Below, piece after piece: positions 1-7,813 of a stretch of DNA of 64,000 bases (the first letter of the stretch is position 1; every line of letters begins with the position of its first letter). Where the stretch lies: NCBI RefSeq assembly GCF_014138045.1, contig NZ_JACGXA010000001.1, forward strand, positions 493,501 through 557,500. The letters run 5' to 3'. A program made the position numbers and the translations under genes. The notes below the pieces were generated by a model that was not told the origin of the DNA, searched no databases, and saw only the letters and a program-made list of their open reading frames with translations. The DNA is from Nocardioides ginsengisegetis (lineage in GTDB: Bacteria; Actinomycetota; Actinomycetes; Propionibacteriales; Nocardioidaceae).

Positions 1-1507
1 TGTCGAGGTAGAGCGCGGACGTGCCGCCCACGAGGGCGTCGGCCCCGCTCACGCCGTGGACCGCGGTGCGGACCTCGGTGACCTTGTCGAAGGCCGCTTG
101 CGCGGCGACGTCGCCCGGAACCGTGGCGGTCACGAGGGCGACCCCGTCGACCGGCGGGACCGAGGTGTCGGGGGTGCTCAGCCCGGGGACCGTGGCCATC
201 GCGGCGGCGACGTCCTGGGCCTTGTCGGCGTTGGCGACGACCATGATCGGGGTCGAGGTGTCGACGAGACCGTGCTCGATGAGGACCTTCTGTCCCTTCA
301 CCGAGTCGAACTCCTTGGTGTACTGGTCCTCGGTGGACAGGCCGTGGGCGTCGAGCTTGAACAGGCCCAGGCAGGCCACGAGCAGCACCACGGTCGTGCC
401 GACCCAGACCGCGCGCGGGCGCGGGGAGATCCGGCGTCCGACGCGTGCCCACAGGCCCGAGGCGGTCGGCTCGGCCGAGCCCATGTGGGGGCGCGCCGGC
501 CAGAAGATCCAGCGGCCGCAGATGACCAGCAGCGCGGGCAGCAGGGTGACCATCACCAGCAGGGTGATGCCGACGCCGATCGCGTTGACCGGGCCGAGGC
601 CGGCCGTGGAGTTCATCTCGGCCAGCATCAGGCAGAGCATGCCGACCACGACGGTGCCGGCGCTGGCGAAGATGGCCGGGGCCGCGCGGTGCAGCGCGAA
701 GGCCATCGCTTCGTGCCGGTCCTCGTGGCGGCGCAGCTCCTCGCGGTAGCGGGCCACGAGAAGCAGGGCGTAGTCGGTGCCGGCGCCGACGACCAGGACG
801 GTCAGGATGCCCTGGGACTGGCCGTTGACGGTGAGGTCGGCGTACTTGGCAAGGAAGTAGATGACCGCCTCGGAGGTGAACAGGGCGAAGACGGCGCTGA
901 TGATCGGCAGCAGCCAGAGGACCGGGCTGCGGTAGGTGAAGAGCAGGATCAGAATGACCACGCCGAGCGTGGCGAACAGCAGGGTGCCGTCGATGCCGGC
1001 GAAGGCCTCGGCCGAGTCGGCGGCCTGGCCACCGGGACCGGCGATGTGGGTGGTGACCCCGTCGATCGCCATGATCTCGCGGAGCTTGTCGGCGGTGGCG
1101 GGGAGGTCGTTCCAGCCGTTCTGGCCGAAGTTGTAGGTCACGACGGTCTGGGCGACCTCACCGTCCTGGGACGGGATCGGGCCCTGGACCTGGCCCACGA
1201 CGCCCTTCATGTCCTGGATCTCGGCGACCTGCTCCTTGATCGCGGACAGGTCGCCGGGGGTCAGGCCGCCGGAGCGGGTGTAAACGAGGACGGTGGGGAT
1301 GTCGTTCTGGTCCTGGAAGGGGGCGAGCTTCTCCAGCGCGCGCGTCGACTCGGCCGACGCGGGCAGCCAGGAGGAGGCCTCGTTGTTCTGGACATCGGTC
1401 AGCTTCGAGGCGAAGCCGCCGGCGACGCCGAAGATGATGATCCAGGCGACGAGGACGATCCACTTGGTGACTCTGCCGGTGAGCTTGCCGGCGATCTGAC
1501 GATGCAT
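1..1507 (-). CDS. MMPL/RND-family transporter, C-terminus cut by window edge
   Basis: An open minus-strand frame runs off the left edge; 502 residues are visible. A start-proximal membrane helix (about residues 14-35) is followed by a large extracytoplasmic loop (about 36-165) and then a block of closely spaced helices (about 170-330). This block contains the GTDYALLL motif near residue 238, typical of MMPL proteins. A second extracytoplasmic domain then begins. The family exports lipids or hydrophobic compounds using the proton gradient. The ATG at 1507 is preceded by GGAG at a good distance. The substrate cannot be told. About one third of a typical 700-residue protein is missing. Confidence 0.9.
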   Translation of the reverse strand, partial: MHRQIAGKLTGRVTKWIVLVAWIIIFGVAGGFASKLTDVQNNEASSWLPASAESTRALEKLAPFQDQNDIPTVLVYTRSGGLTPGDLSAIKEQVAEIQDMKGVVGQVQGPIPSQDGEVAQTVVTYNFGQNGWNDLPATADKLREIMAIDGVTTHIAGPGGQAADSAEAFAGIDGTLLFATLGVVILILLFTYRSPVLWLLPIISAVFALFTSEAVIYFLAKYADLTVNGQSQGILTVLVVGAGTDYALLLVARYREELRRHEDRHEAMAFALHRAAPAIFASAGTVVVGMLCLMLAEMNSTAGLGPVNAIGVGITLLVMVTLLPALLVICGRWIFWPARPHMGSAEPTASGLWARVGRRISPRPRAVWVGTTVVLLVACLGLFKLDAHGLSTEDQYTKEFDSVKGQKVLIEHGLVDTSTPIMVVANADKAQDVAAAMATVPGLSTPDTSVPPVDGVALVTATVPGDVAAQAAFDKVTEVRTAVHGVSGADALVGGTSALYLD

Positions 1508-1590
1508 GGGAGAACTCCATCACGGGGCGGGGACAGTCGGCATCGGGGTTTTCCCTGATCAGACCCGAACTGTGACCTCGACTCATCGGT

Positions 1591-1608
1591 GGAGCCGTTG
1601 CCGGCTCC
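1591..1608 (-). terminator. Hairpin after the RTX gene
   Basis: A 7-bp GC-rich stem (GGAGCCG / CGGCTCC) with the loop TTGC lies directly after the stop codon of the minus-strand RTX gene. No T-run follows, as is common for terminators in high-GC actinobacteria. The rest of 1508-1611 shows nothing else. Confidence 0.4.
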
Positions 1609-1611
1609 CCG

Positions 1612-2316
1612 TCAGGAGGTCACCTCGCAGTTCTGGACGACGTTGGTGCCCGGACCGCCGCTGCAGACGTCGTTGTTGCCGCCGGGCGGGAAGGGCGGAG
1701 TGCCGGGGTTCGGGTTGTCGCCGTCGATGAAGTCGTCGCCCGGACCTCCGGCGATGTTGTCGCTGCCGAAGTTGCCGTAGAGGGTGTCGTTGTCCGGACC
1801 GCCGGCGATCACGTCGTTGAGCGGACCACCCAAGGCCTCGTCATCACCGGGACCGGCGTTGATCGTGTCGACACCACCGAACCCGATGATCTCGTCGGCG
1901 CCCATGCCACCGTCCAGTGTGTCGTTGCCGCCCAGGCCGGCCAGGAAGTCGTCACCCTGACCGCCGCTCAGCGTGTCGTCGTTCGCCCCGTTCGACGGGA
2001 CCGACGGGTCCGTGGTGAGCGGGTCGTCCCCGATGAGGGTGTCGTTGCCCATGCCACCGCTGATCACGTCGTTGCCGCCCTGGCCGCACACGACGTCGTC
2101 GCCACCACCGGCGTTCACGACGTCGTTCCCGGCGCTCGCCACGATGACGTCGTCGCCGCTGGTGCCGTTGATGACGCCTGCCCCCACGATCGTGGCGGGG
2201 AGCTCACCACCGGGCGGTCCACAGACCGGTGTGCCCTCGGCGCTGGCGACCCCGGTGACGTGTGCGCTGAGCAGCAGCAGCGTCGCTGCGGCGAGTCCTG
2301 CGGCAACCTTGTGCAT
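1612..2316 (-). CDS. Secreted RTX-type calcium-binding repeat protein
   Basis: The product is 234 residues. An N-terminal signal peptide (hydrophobic core AAATLLLL, cleavage likely after the VASA region) is followed by about a dozen glycine/aspartate nonapeptide repeats of the GGxGxDxU type, such as GGGDDVVCG and GGPGDDFIDG. These fold as a calcium-binding parallel beta-roll. Repeat runs are broken by short proline-rich inserts near residues 105 and 210. Cysteines near both ends could form disulfides. The ATG at 2316 is chosen over an upstream start at 2346 because GGGAG lies just before it and the signal peptide then begins at residue 1. No catalytic domain is present, so the role (surface or biofilm protein, calcium sink) is unknown. 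Confidence 0.85.
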   Translation of the reverse strand: MHKVAAGLAAATLLLLSAHVTGVASAEGTPVCGPPGGELPATIVGAGVINGTSGDDVIVASAGNDVVNAGGGDDVVCGQGGNDVISGGMGNDTLIGDDPLTTDPSVPSNGANDDTLSGGQGDDFLAGLGGNDTLDGGMGADEIIGFGGVDTINAGPGDDEALGGPLNDVIAGGPDNDTLYGNFGSDNIAGGPGDDFIDGDNPNPGTPPFPPGGNNDVCSGGPGTNVVQNCEVTS

Positions 2317-2470
2317 GAGCGTCTCCCTCTGTGATTCCTCCGTCATCCGCCACGTCCGTGGCCAAGCGCGACCTGTGACGCCTATCAGACATGAGGGGAG
2401 GCTGAGCGGCGATCGCTCGCGGGTGACCTGTTTTGGGGACGCGGTGACGTAGAGGGTCGGGTGCAGGTGG

Positions 2471-2590
2471 CCGCGCCTGCGGCGCGGTTCAGAGACTTAC
2501 GTGGTCACCGCAGGGCTCGCACGAGGTGCCTCCGGGCCCTGCTTGCCGGCTTTCGGTCGCCTGGCTCGACCGTCGTGATCAAGGTTCACA
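2471..2590 (+). repeat. Orphan leader of the DUF222/HNH element, inverted relative to copy 1
   Basis: The 80 bp at 2501-2580 match the reverse complement of 3943-4022 with no gap and 5 mismatches by eye (94%). Just before it, at 2471-2487, is a hairpin (CCGCGC, loop CTGCG, GCGCGG) matching the hairpin in the other leaders. This copy faces right and has no gene attached. It stops near 2590, about 20 bp from the end of HNH copy 1. It looks like the leftover 5' part of another element. The remainder of 2317-2608 shows nothing else. Confidence 0.85.
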
Positions 2591-2608
2591 GATTGGTCGT
2601 ACGTCGGC

Positions 2609-3847
2609 CTATGTCCTTCGGTTGAAGGCGACCTTCCCGCCGGCCTGTTTGGTCATCGTGAACTTCGGGTCGTGCGCCCGGGCGTGGTGATGGGGGCAGA
2701 GGAGCATGCCCTTCTCCACGGAGGTCTCGCCGTCGAGGTGCCAGGGGATTTCGTGGTGGCCGTGGCACAGGCCTGGTGGCCAGTCGCATCCTTCCGCGTT
2801 GCAGCCGCCCTGTTCGATGGCCATCGCGATCCGTTGGGACTCGGTGTGGAAGCGGCGCTTGCGGCCCAGGTCCAACACCTGGGACTTCCCGCCGAGCACG
2901 GCGGGGATGATCCCGGCCTCGCACGCGAGCCGGCGGGCCTGGCCGGCGGTGATCCGCTCACCCGTGTCCAGCGACGCCGCCCTCAAGCCGCCCATCAAGG
3001 TGGAGATGTCCATCGTCACCACGACCGTGGCGGACACCCCGCCAGACTTGGGCAGGCGGTTGACCGGGTAGCGCTCGATGAGCTCGACGAACGCCTGCCC
3101 CATCCGCTCGGCACTGGGCCTGCGCTCACCGAGGCCGCCGTCGACGGCGGCCCGGTGCTTGGGTGCGGCGAACGCCAGCAGTGCCTTCTTCAGCATCGCG
3201 GCCTGCGCCGAGGGCAACGTGAACCGGCCGTGCACCTTGCCGTGTCCGTCGTCGGTCATGGTCAGCTTGGTGGACCGGGCCGCGTCGCGCTCCTCGTCCT
3301 CGAGCTGCTTGGCCTCGTGCGCCTCGGCGGCGTCGGGGTCCAGGAACTCCAGGATCCGCCGGCCCAGCTTCTTCAACGCCTGCGCGTCGTGCTCGGCGGC
3401 GAACGTGATCAACATCGCCTCCGCCTCGTCGCGATGCTCGACCGGGAGGACCTCCACGGCGTCCACGATCACCCGCGCCTGCTCGACCAACACGTCCCCA
3501 GCGGCGACCGCCGTCCGCAGAGCCGGCCGCGCCGCCAGCGCGACGGCTAGCCGCATCTTCCCGTGCGCGGCGGTCTGAGTCTGGTGGGTGGCGTGCGCCC
3601 AGAAGTTCGAAGGCGAGGTCGCCCCGACCGACTCACCAACCCCGACGGTCTTGGCGTGCTCGGCGACCCGCATCTCGATCTCCTGCGCCCGAGCGACCAT
3701 CCGGGTGGCCTCAGCCAGAGTCGCGGCGGCCTCCTCCGTCGACATCGACCACAACGACGCATCCGAGACCTCGTCCAAGCTTGCGTGGACAGCGGCAACA
3801 GCGCGCGACACCTGGTGTCGAGGAGGCTGCTGGACCATCGCTGTCAT
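2609..3847 (-). CDS. DUF222/HNH endonuclease domain protein, copy 1 (13E12 repeat family)
   Basis: The product is 412 residues: an alpha-helical DUF222 domain over about residues 20-330, then a C-terminal HNH nuclease domain (about 345-400). The HNH part shows a CHGHHEIPWH core and a CPHHHARAHDP end, giving the paired Cys/His metal ligands and catalytic His. The family is multi-copy in many actinobacteria (REP13E12 in Mycobacterium tuberculosis) and its function is not settled. Copy 2 at 26246-27484 has the same length and is nearly identical after about residue 60. The N-terminal 60 residues differ most. The start is the first Met of MTAM; the second Met (codon 4) is possible. A conserved leader precedes the gene and an inverted orphan leader follows it. 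Confidence 0.9.
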   Translation of the reverse strand: MTAMVQQPPRHQVSRAVAAVHASLDEVSDASLWSMSTEEAAATLAEATRMVARAQEIEMRVAEHAKTVGVGESVGATSPSNFWAHATHQTQTAAHGKMRLAVALAARPALRTAVAAGDVLVEQARVIVDAVEVLPVEHRDEAEAMLITFAAEHDAQALKKLGRRILEFLDPDAAEAHEAKQLEDEERDAARSTKLTMTDDGHGKVHGRFTLPSAQAAMLKKALLAFAAPKHRAAVDGGLGERRPSAERMGQAFVELIERYPVNRLPKSGGVSATVVVTMDISTLMGGLRAASLDTGERITAGQARRLACEAGIIPAVLGGKSQVLDLGRKRRFHTESQRIAMAIEQGGCNAEGCDWPPGLCHGHHEIPWHLDGETSVEKGMLLCPHHHARAHDPKFTMTKQAGGKVAFNRRT

Positions 3848-4063
3848 GGATCAATTCCAGCAGGGACCACCGACAAAACCGCAGGCCAGAGCCCCTATTT
3901 GCGATCGAGAAAGGTAAAGAATCGAGAGAATTTTGAAACCTGGATCACGACGGTCGAGCCAGGCGGCCGAAAGCCAGGAATCAGGGCCCGGAGGCACCTC
4001 GTGCGAACCCTGCGGTGACCACCCAAATTCTGGAAATACGCGCCGAAGGCGCGACGTCCCGCA
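3848..4063 (-). repeat. Conserved leader of DUF222/HNH copy 1 (possible structured RNA)
   Basis: This non-coding stretch upstream of copy 1 is closely conserved upstream of copy 2 (27485-27698) and partly at 2471-2590. It holds a 5-bp hairpin at 4039-4053 (CGCGC/GCGCG). It also holds a block at 3943-4022 that can fold on the minus strand as CAGGG...CCCTG enclosing GAGG-TG-CCTC. A gene-proximal block is shared with copy 2 up to the start codon. No coding frame explains it. It could be promoter plus 5' UTR, a structured RNA, or the recombination end of the element. Confidence 0.75.
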
Positions 4064-4108
4064 GCGAAGCGTCGGCGCGCTAGCCCCACTCAAGGCCCCA
4101 CCTTGGCT

Positions 4109-4155
4109 CACCGGGTTTCGAGGCTCAGGCGTTGCACGCCTTCGCACCTCAACCA
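4109..4155. repeat. REP-like intergenic repeat (GGTTTCGA ... CTCAACCA)
   Basis: The sequence begins CACCGGGTTTCGA, has a GC-rich interior, and ends CACCTCAACCA. A second example with the same borders lies at 33337-33398, and a partial 3' border at 27725-27740 sits beside HNH copy 2. It lies between HNH copy 1 and the acyl-CoA dehydrogenase stop. The remaining bases of the 315-bp gap 3848-4162 show no gene. Confidence 0.6.
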
Positions 4156-4162
4156 GCGAAAG

Positions 4163-5311
4163 TCAGATGCCGAGGGACCGGCCGATGATCTCCTTCTGGA
4201 TCTCGGTGGTGCCGCCGTAGATGGTCTGGATGCGGCTGTCGACGTACGCCTTGGCGATGGGGTACTCCATCATGTAGCCGTAGCCGCCGTGGAGCTGGAC
4301 GCCCTGGTCGACGATCTTCTTCTGCAGCTCGGTGGTCCACCACTTCGCCATCGAGGCGAGCGAGGTGTCGACCTCGCCGGCGTTGAGCTTGAGCACGCAG
4401 TCGTTGACGAAGACGCGGGCGATGTGGACCTCGGTGGCCATCTCGGCCAGCAGGAAGCGGTTGTGCTGGAACTTCCCGATCGGCCGGCCGAACGCCTCGC
4501 GCTCCTTGGCGTAGTCCAGGCAGAGCTGGAGGACGTGCTCGCAGGCGGCGACGGCGATCGCAGCGATCGAGATCCGCTCCTGCGGCAGGTTGACCATCAG
4601 GCTGATGAAGCCCGAGCCCTCCTCGCCGAGCAGGTTGGTCTTGGGCACCTCGACGTTGTCGAAGAACAGCTCGGAGGTGTCCTGGGCCTTGAGGCCCATC
4701 TTGTCGAGGTTGCGGCCGCGCTCGAAGCCGGCCATCCCGCGCTCGACGACGAGCAGGCTGATGCCCTGGTGGCCGGCGTCGGGGTTGGTGCGGCAGACCA
4801 CGATGACCAGGTCGCTCATGATGCCGTTGGAGATGAAGGTCTTGGAGCCGTTGAGGACGTAGTGGTCGCCCTTGTCGACCGCGGTGGTCCGGATGCCCTG
4901 CAGGTCGGACCCGGCGCCCGGCTCGGTCATCGCGATCGCCGAGATCAGCTCGCCGCTGACCAGTCCGGGGAGCCAGCGCTGCTTCTGCTCCTCGGTGCCG
5001 AGGCTGCTGATGTAGGGGACGATGATGTCGGTGTGCACGGCGAAGCCGAGCCCGCTCGCCCCGACCCGCGAGATCTCCTCACTGACGACCATGTTGTAGC
5101 GGAAGTCTTTCGCGCCCATGCCGCCGTAGGCCTCGTCGACGTCGAAGCAGAGCAGCCCCGCCTCGCCCGCCTTGGTCCAGACCTCGCGGCTGACCTGGCC
5201 GTCGGCCTCCCACTGGTCGTGGAAGGGCACGACCTCCTTGTCGAGGAAGGCGCGGACGGTACGCCGGAAGTCCTCGTGCTCCTGCTCGAAGATCGACGTC
5301 GGCTTGCTCAT
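4163..5311 (-). CDS. Acyl-CoA dehydrogenase
   Basis: The product is 382 residues, normal for this FAD flavoenzyme that oxidises acyl-CoA at the alpha-beta bond. An N-terminal helical domain, the beta-domain signature AMTEPGAGSDL and a C-terminal helical domain are all visible. The MCAD-type YEGT catalytic glutamate is replaced by glycine (IYGGTTEI), as in isovaleryl- and long-chain-type enzymes that take the base from another helix. The ATG at 5311 has GGAGG just upstream; an in-frame upstream start at 5374 would add a low-complexity tail. A palindromic operator (5344-5367) shared with the gene at 7806-8834 lies upstream, suggesting co-regulated catabolism. Exact substrate is unknown. Confidence 0.92.
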   Translation of the reverse strand: MSKPTSIFEQEHEDFRRTVRAFLDKEVVPFHDQWEADGQVSREVWTKAGEAGLLCFDVDEAYGGMGAKDFRYNMVVSEEISRVGASGLGFAVHTDIIVPYISSLGTEEQKQRWLPGLVSGELISAIAMTEPGAGSDLQGIRTTAVDKGDHYVLNGSKTFISNGIMSDLVIVVCRTNPDAGHQGISLLVVERGMAGFERGRNLDKMGLKAQDTSELFFDNVEVPKTNLLGEEGSGFISLMVNLPQERISIAAIAVAACEHVLQLCLDYAKEREAFGRPIGKFQHNRFLLAEMATEVHIARVFVNDCVLKLNAGEVDTSLASMAKWWTTELQKKIVDQGVQLHGGYGYMMEYPIAKAYVDSRIQTIYGGTTEIQKEIIGRSLGI

Positions 5312-5343
5312 GGGTCCTCCGGAGGATGCAGGGGTGGGCGGAA

Positions 5344-5367
5344 CCACTGTGACAGTTCCACTGTCAG
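5344..5367 (-). promoter_or_regulatory. Palindromic operator upstream of acyl-CoA dehydrogenase
   Basis: On the minus strand the sequence reads CTGACA-GT-GG-AA-CTGTCACAGTGG, with an inner perfect inverted repeat (TGACAGT/ACTGTCA at 5350-5366). The same 24-bp pattern, differing at 4 positions, occurs at 8845-8868 before the LLM oxidoreductase. It lies 33 bp before the ATG. A dimeric TetR-type regulator is the likely binder, but no regulator gene is adjacent. Confidence 0.6.
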
Positions 5368-5421
5368 CATTCAAGGAGGTGTTCGGCCGCGTCGCCCTGC
5401 CGGGTCTACCGTGAAGGGGAC

Positions 5422-5823
5422 ATGGACCGGCGTCGTCCCTCGCGCGTCAGCCGGGCCGTCGCGGCAGCCACGGCCCTGCTCGCGGCGTCGTGCGCCTCGG
5501 ACAGCTCGACGAGCTCGTGCCCGACCCCGCCGACACCGACCGGCCCCTGCGCCGACCTCCTGTTCGGAGGGCGGCTCTACGACGAGTGGCGCCCGGTCGA
5601 CCGGCCGGCGATCCTCGCGGAGGTCGGCAACTCGACGTACCCGGCGTGCAACGTCACGACCTGCGGCGGTGACCCCTTCGAGGGGTTCGGCGCGACCGAT
5701 GTGTGGCAGCTCGACGGGGTCGATCCCACGCGGGCTGTGATCGGGTTGCGCGAGGGGACGCACACCTACGTCGTCTTCGTACGCCGCGGCGTCGACCCGG
5801 AGTCGCTGCCGACCGGCGACTGA
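5422..5823 (+). CDS. Putative lipoprotein
   Basis: The product is 133 residues. It begins MDRRRPS, then has a short hydrophobic stretch ending in a lipobox-like LLAASC, so lipidation at Cys21 is likely. The mature part is a small domain with GGRLYDEW, YPACNVTTCGG and WQLDGVDPTRAVIG motifs, and four or five further cysteines that could pair. It resembles short actinobacterial secreted proteins of unknown function. The start is supported by GAAGGGG upstream, and a TACCGT -10-like element lies at 5407-5412. It is divergent from the acyl-CoA dehydrogenase and convergent with the next gene. Confidence 0.75.
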   Translation: MDRRRPSRVSRAVAAATALLAASCASDSSTSSCPTPPTPTGPCADLLFGGRLYDEWRPVDRPAILAEVGNSTYPACNVTTCGGDPFEGFGATDVWQLDGVDPTRAVIGLREGTHTYVVFVRRGVDPESLPTGD

Positions 5824-5830
5824 CGACGCA

Positions 5831-6409
5831 TCAGTCGATCGGGCGGGCGCGCCCGGCGAGGACCTCGGCGGTCGTGGTCACGTTGGCGAACTCCTCGTGG
5901 AGGCTCGCCGCCGTCGCCCGGCTGAGCTCGTCGGCCGACAGGAGGGTGCCGTCGGGGTGGCGCCGGTCGTGGCAGAAGGTCGCGTCGATGGGGAAGAGCA
6001 CGGGATGGCCGAGGTTGGCGCCCATCCGGACGGTCGTCTCGCAGCAGTGGTTGGTGGTGATGCCGCAGACGACGATCCCCGCCGCCTCCTGCTCGAGCAG
6101 CCAGGCGTGCAGGTCAGGGCTGCCGAGGAAGGCCGAGTTGACCTGTTTGGAGACCAGCAGGTCGGGCTCGGCGCGGCCGAGGTAGTCGCGCAGGTCGTTA
6201 CCCGGCGTGCCCGGGGTGAGCGCGGACCCCTCCTCCGTGCTGTCGTGGCGGACGTAGACGAGCGGCCGGCCGTGGCTGGACCAGTCGTCGACGAGAGCCG
6301 CGATGTTGTCGTCGCAGGCCGGGTTGTTGCGGGCGCCCCAGACCGGGTCGTCGAAGCCCTGCTGGGCGTCGACGACGATGAGTGCCCAGCCGGCGTACGG
6401 GTCGGTCAC
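5831..6409 (-). CDS. Isochorismatase-family cysteine hydrolase
   Basis: The product is 192 residues with the alpha/beta fold of isochorismatase/nicotinamidase enzymes. The likely catalytic triad is visible: Asp in VVDAQQGFDD, Lys in VSKQVNSAF, and Cys in ITTNHCCETT, preceded by the usual cis-peptide region. Members hydrolyse isochorismate, nicotinamide, ureides or similar amides; the substrate here is not assignable. The start is GTG at 6409. A TAGAGT -10 element lies 6 nt upstream, so the mRNA is probably leaderless. It is divergent from the aldehyde dehydrogenase. Confidence 0.88.
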   Translation of the reverse strand: MTDPYAGWALIVVDAQQGFDDPVWGARNNPACDDNIAALVDDWSSHGRPLVYVRHDSTEEGSALTPGTPGNDLRDYLGRAEPDLLVSKQVNSAFLGSPDLHAWLLEQEAAGIVVCGITTNHCCETTVRMGANLGHPVLFPIDATFCHDRRHPDGTLLSADELSRATAASLHEEFANVTTTAEVLAGRARPID

Positions 6410-6415
6410 GCCCCC

Positions 6416-6421
6416 ACTCTA
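6416..6421 (-). promoter_or_regulatory. -10 element predicting a leaderless mRNA
   Basis: On the minus strand TAGAGT (consensus TANNNT) ends 6 nt before the GTG start of the isochorismatase-like gene. This places the transcription start at or next to the start codon. On the plus strand TAATCT at 6426-6431 could serve the divergent aldehyde dehydrogenase. Confidence 0.45.
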
Positions 6422-6466
6422 GGCGTAATCTCGAGGCATCGACCCGCGCGTGAAGGGGGCGAAGAA

Positions 6467-7813
6467 GTGAGCGACTACGCCGTGACCGACCCGGCGACCG
6501 GCGAGGTCGTCCGGGAGTACCCGACCGCCACGGACGCCGAGATCGAGGTGGCCCTCGCCGCTGCGGCGGCCGCCTCGCGCGACTGGTCGCGGACGACGAT
6601 CGTGGCCCAGCGCGCCGCGCTGGTACGGCGCGTCGCAGAGCTGCACCTCGAGCGCCAGGGCGAGCTCGCCGCGACCATCGTCCGGGAGATGGGCAAGCCG
6701 CTCCAGGACGCCCGCGGCGAGGTGGCCTTCAGCGCCGCCATCCACGCCTACTACGCCGACAACGCCGAGGCGCTCCTGGCCGACGAGCCGATCGCGCTGC
6801 TCCACGGGGAGGGGGACGCGCTGATCCGGAAGTCGTCGTACGGCGTGCTGCTCGGGATCATGCCGTGGAACTTCCCCTACTACCAGGTGGCCCGGTTCGC
6901 CGGGCCCAACCTGTGCATCGGCAACCCCGTGCTGCTCAAGCACGCACCGCAGTGTCCCGAGTCGGCGGCGGCGCTCCAGCGGATCTTCGACGACGCGGGC
7001 TTCCCGGCCGGCGCCTACGTCAACGTCTACGCCAGCAACGACCAGGCCGCCGCCATCATCGCGGACCACCGGGTCGCCGGGGTCTCGCTGACCGGCTCCC
7101 AGCGCGCGGGCGCCGCGGTCGCCGAGGTCGCGGGCCGGCACCTGAAGAAGGTCGTGCTCGAGCTCGGTGGGTCCGACCCGTTCATCCTGTTGTCGACCGA
7201 CGACCTCGACGCGGTCGTGGAGCAGGCGGTGGCCGCGCGGATGGACAACACCGGGCAGTCCTGCAACGCCGCCAAGCGCTTCATCGTGGTCGACGACCTC
7301 TACGACGCGTTCGTGGAGAAGTTCACCGCCGCCGTCCTCGCGTACGCCGAGGGCATCGCGCCGCTGTCGTCGGTCGCCGCTGCCGAGCGCCTCCAGGAGC
7401 AGGTCGACCGGGCCGTCGCGCAGGGCGCGTCCCTGGCGTCGTCCGGAGCACGCCGGGGCGCGTTCTTCCCGACCGGGGTGCTCACCGGCGTCACCGCCGA
7501 CAACGACGCCTACCGCGAGGAGCTCTTCGGCCCGGTCGCGACGGTGTTCCGGGCCGCGTCCGAGCAGGAGGCCGTCGCCATCGCCAACGACACCCCGTTC
7601 GGCCTCGGCTCCTACGTCTTCACCAGCGACGCCGAGCAGGCTGCCCGCGTCGCCGACGCGATCGACGCCGGCATGGTGTTCGTCAACGGGGTGCTGCTGG
7701 ACGGCGCCGAGCTTCCGTTCGGCGGCGTCAAGCGCTCCGGCTTCGGCCGGGAGCTGGGCCGCTACGGCATCGACGAGTTCGTCAACAAGAAGCTGATCCG
7801 CACCGTCAGCTGA
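6467..7813 (+). CDS. NAD(P)-dependent aldehyde dehydrogenase, succinate-semialdehyde type
   Basis: The product is 448 residues, as expected for the SSADH branch (about 455). Visible motifs are PWNFPYYQV (cofactor and substrate channel), SLTGSQRAG (Rossmann loop), LELGGSDPF with the general-base glutamate, and NTGQSCNAAKR with the catalytic cysteine. The C-terminal PFGGVKRSGFGRELG motif is intact. It likely oxidises succinate semialdehyde or a similar aldehyde to feed the TCA cycle. The start is GTG at 6467 (SDYAVTDPATG), which fits the family N-terminus. Its last 8 bp overlap the 3' end of the convergent LLM gene. Confidence 0.9.
   Translation: MSDYAVTDPATGEVVREYPTATDAEIEVALAAAAAASRDWSRTTIVAQRAALVRRVAELHLERQGELAATIVREMGKPLQDARGEVAFSAAIHAYYADNAEALLADEPIALLHGEGDALIRKSSYGVLLGIMPWNFPYYQVARFAGPNLCIGNPVLLKHAPQCPESAAALQRIFDDAGFPAGAYVNVYASNDQAAAIIADHRVAGVSLTGSQRAGAAVAEVAGRHLKKVVLELGGSDPFILLSTDDLDAVVEQAVAARMDNTGQSCNAAKRFIVVDDLYDAFVEKFTAAVLAYAEGIAPLSSVAAAERLQEQVDRAVAQGASLASSGARRGAFFPTGVLTGVTADNDAYREELFGPVATVFRAASEQEAVAIANDTPFGLGSYVFTSDAEQAARVADAIDAGMVFVNGVLLDGAELPFGGVKRSGFGRELGRYGIDEFVNKKLIRTVS

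Noticed and set aside
2609..4063. Standard insertion sequence at HNH copy 1
   Set aside because: No transposase motif and no target-site duplication could be seen; the inverted repeats are leader copies, not typical IS ends.
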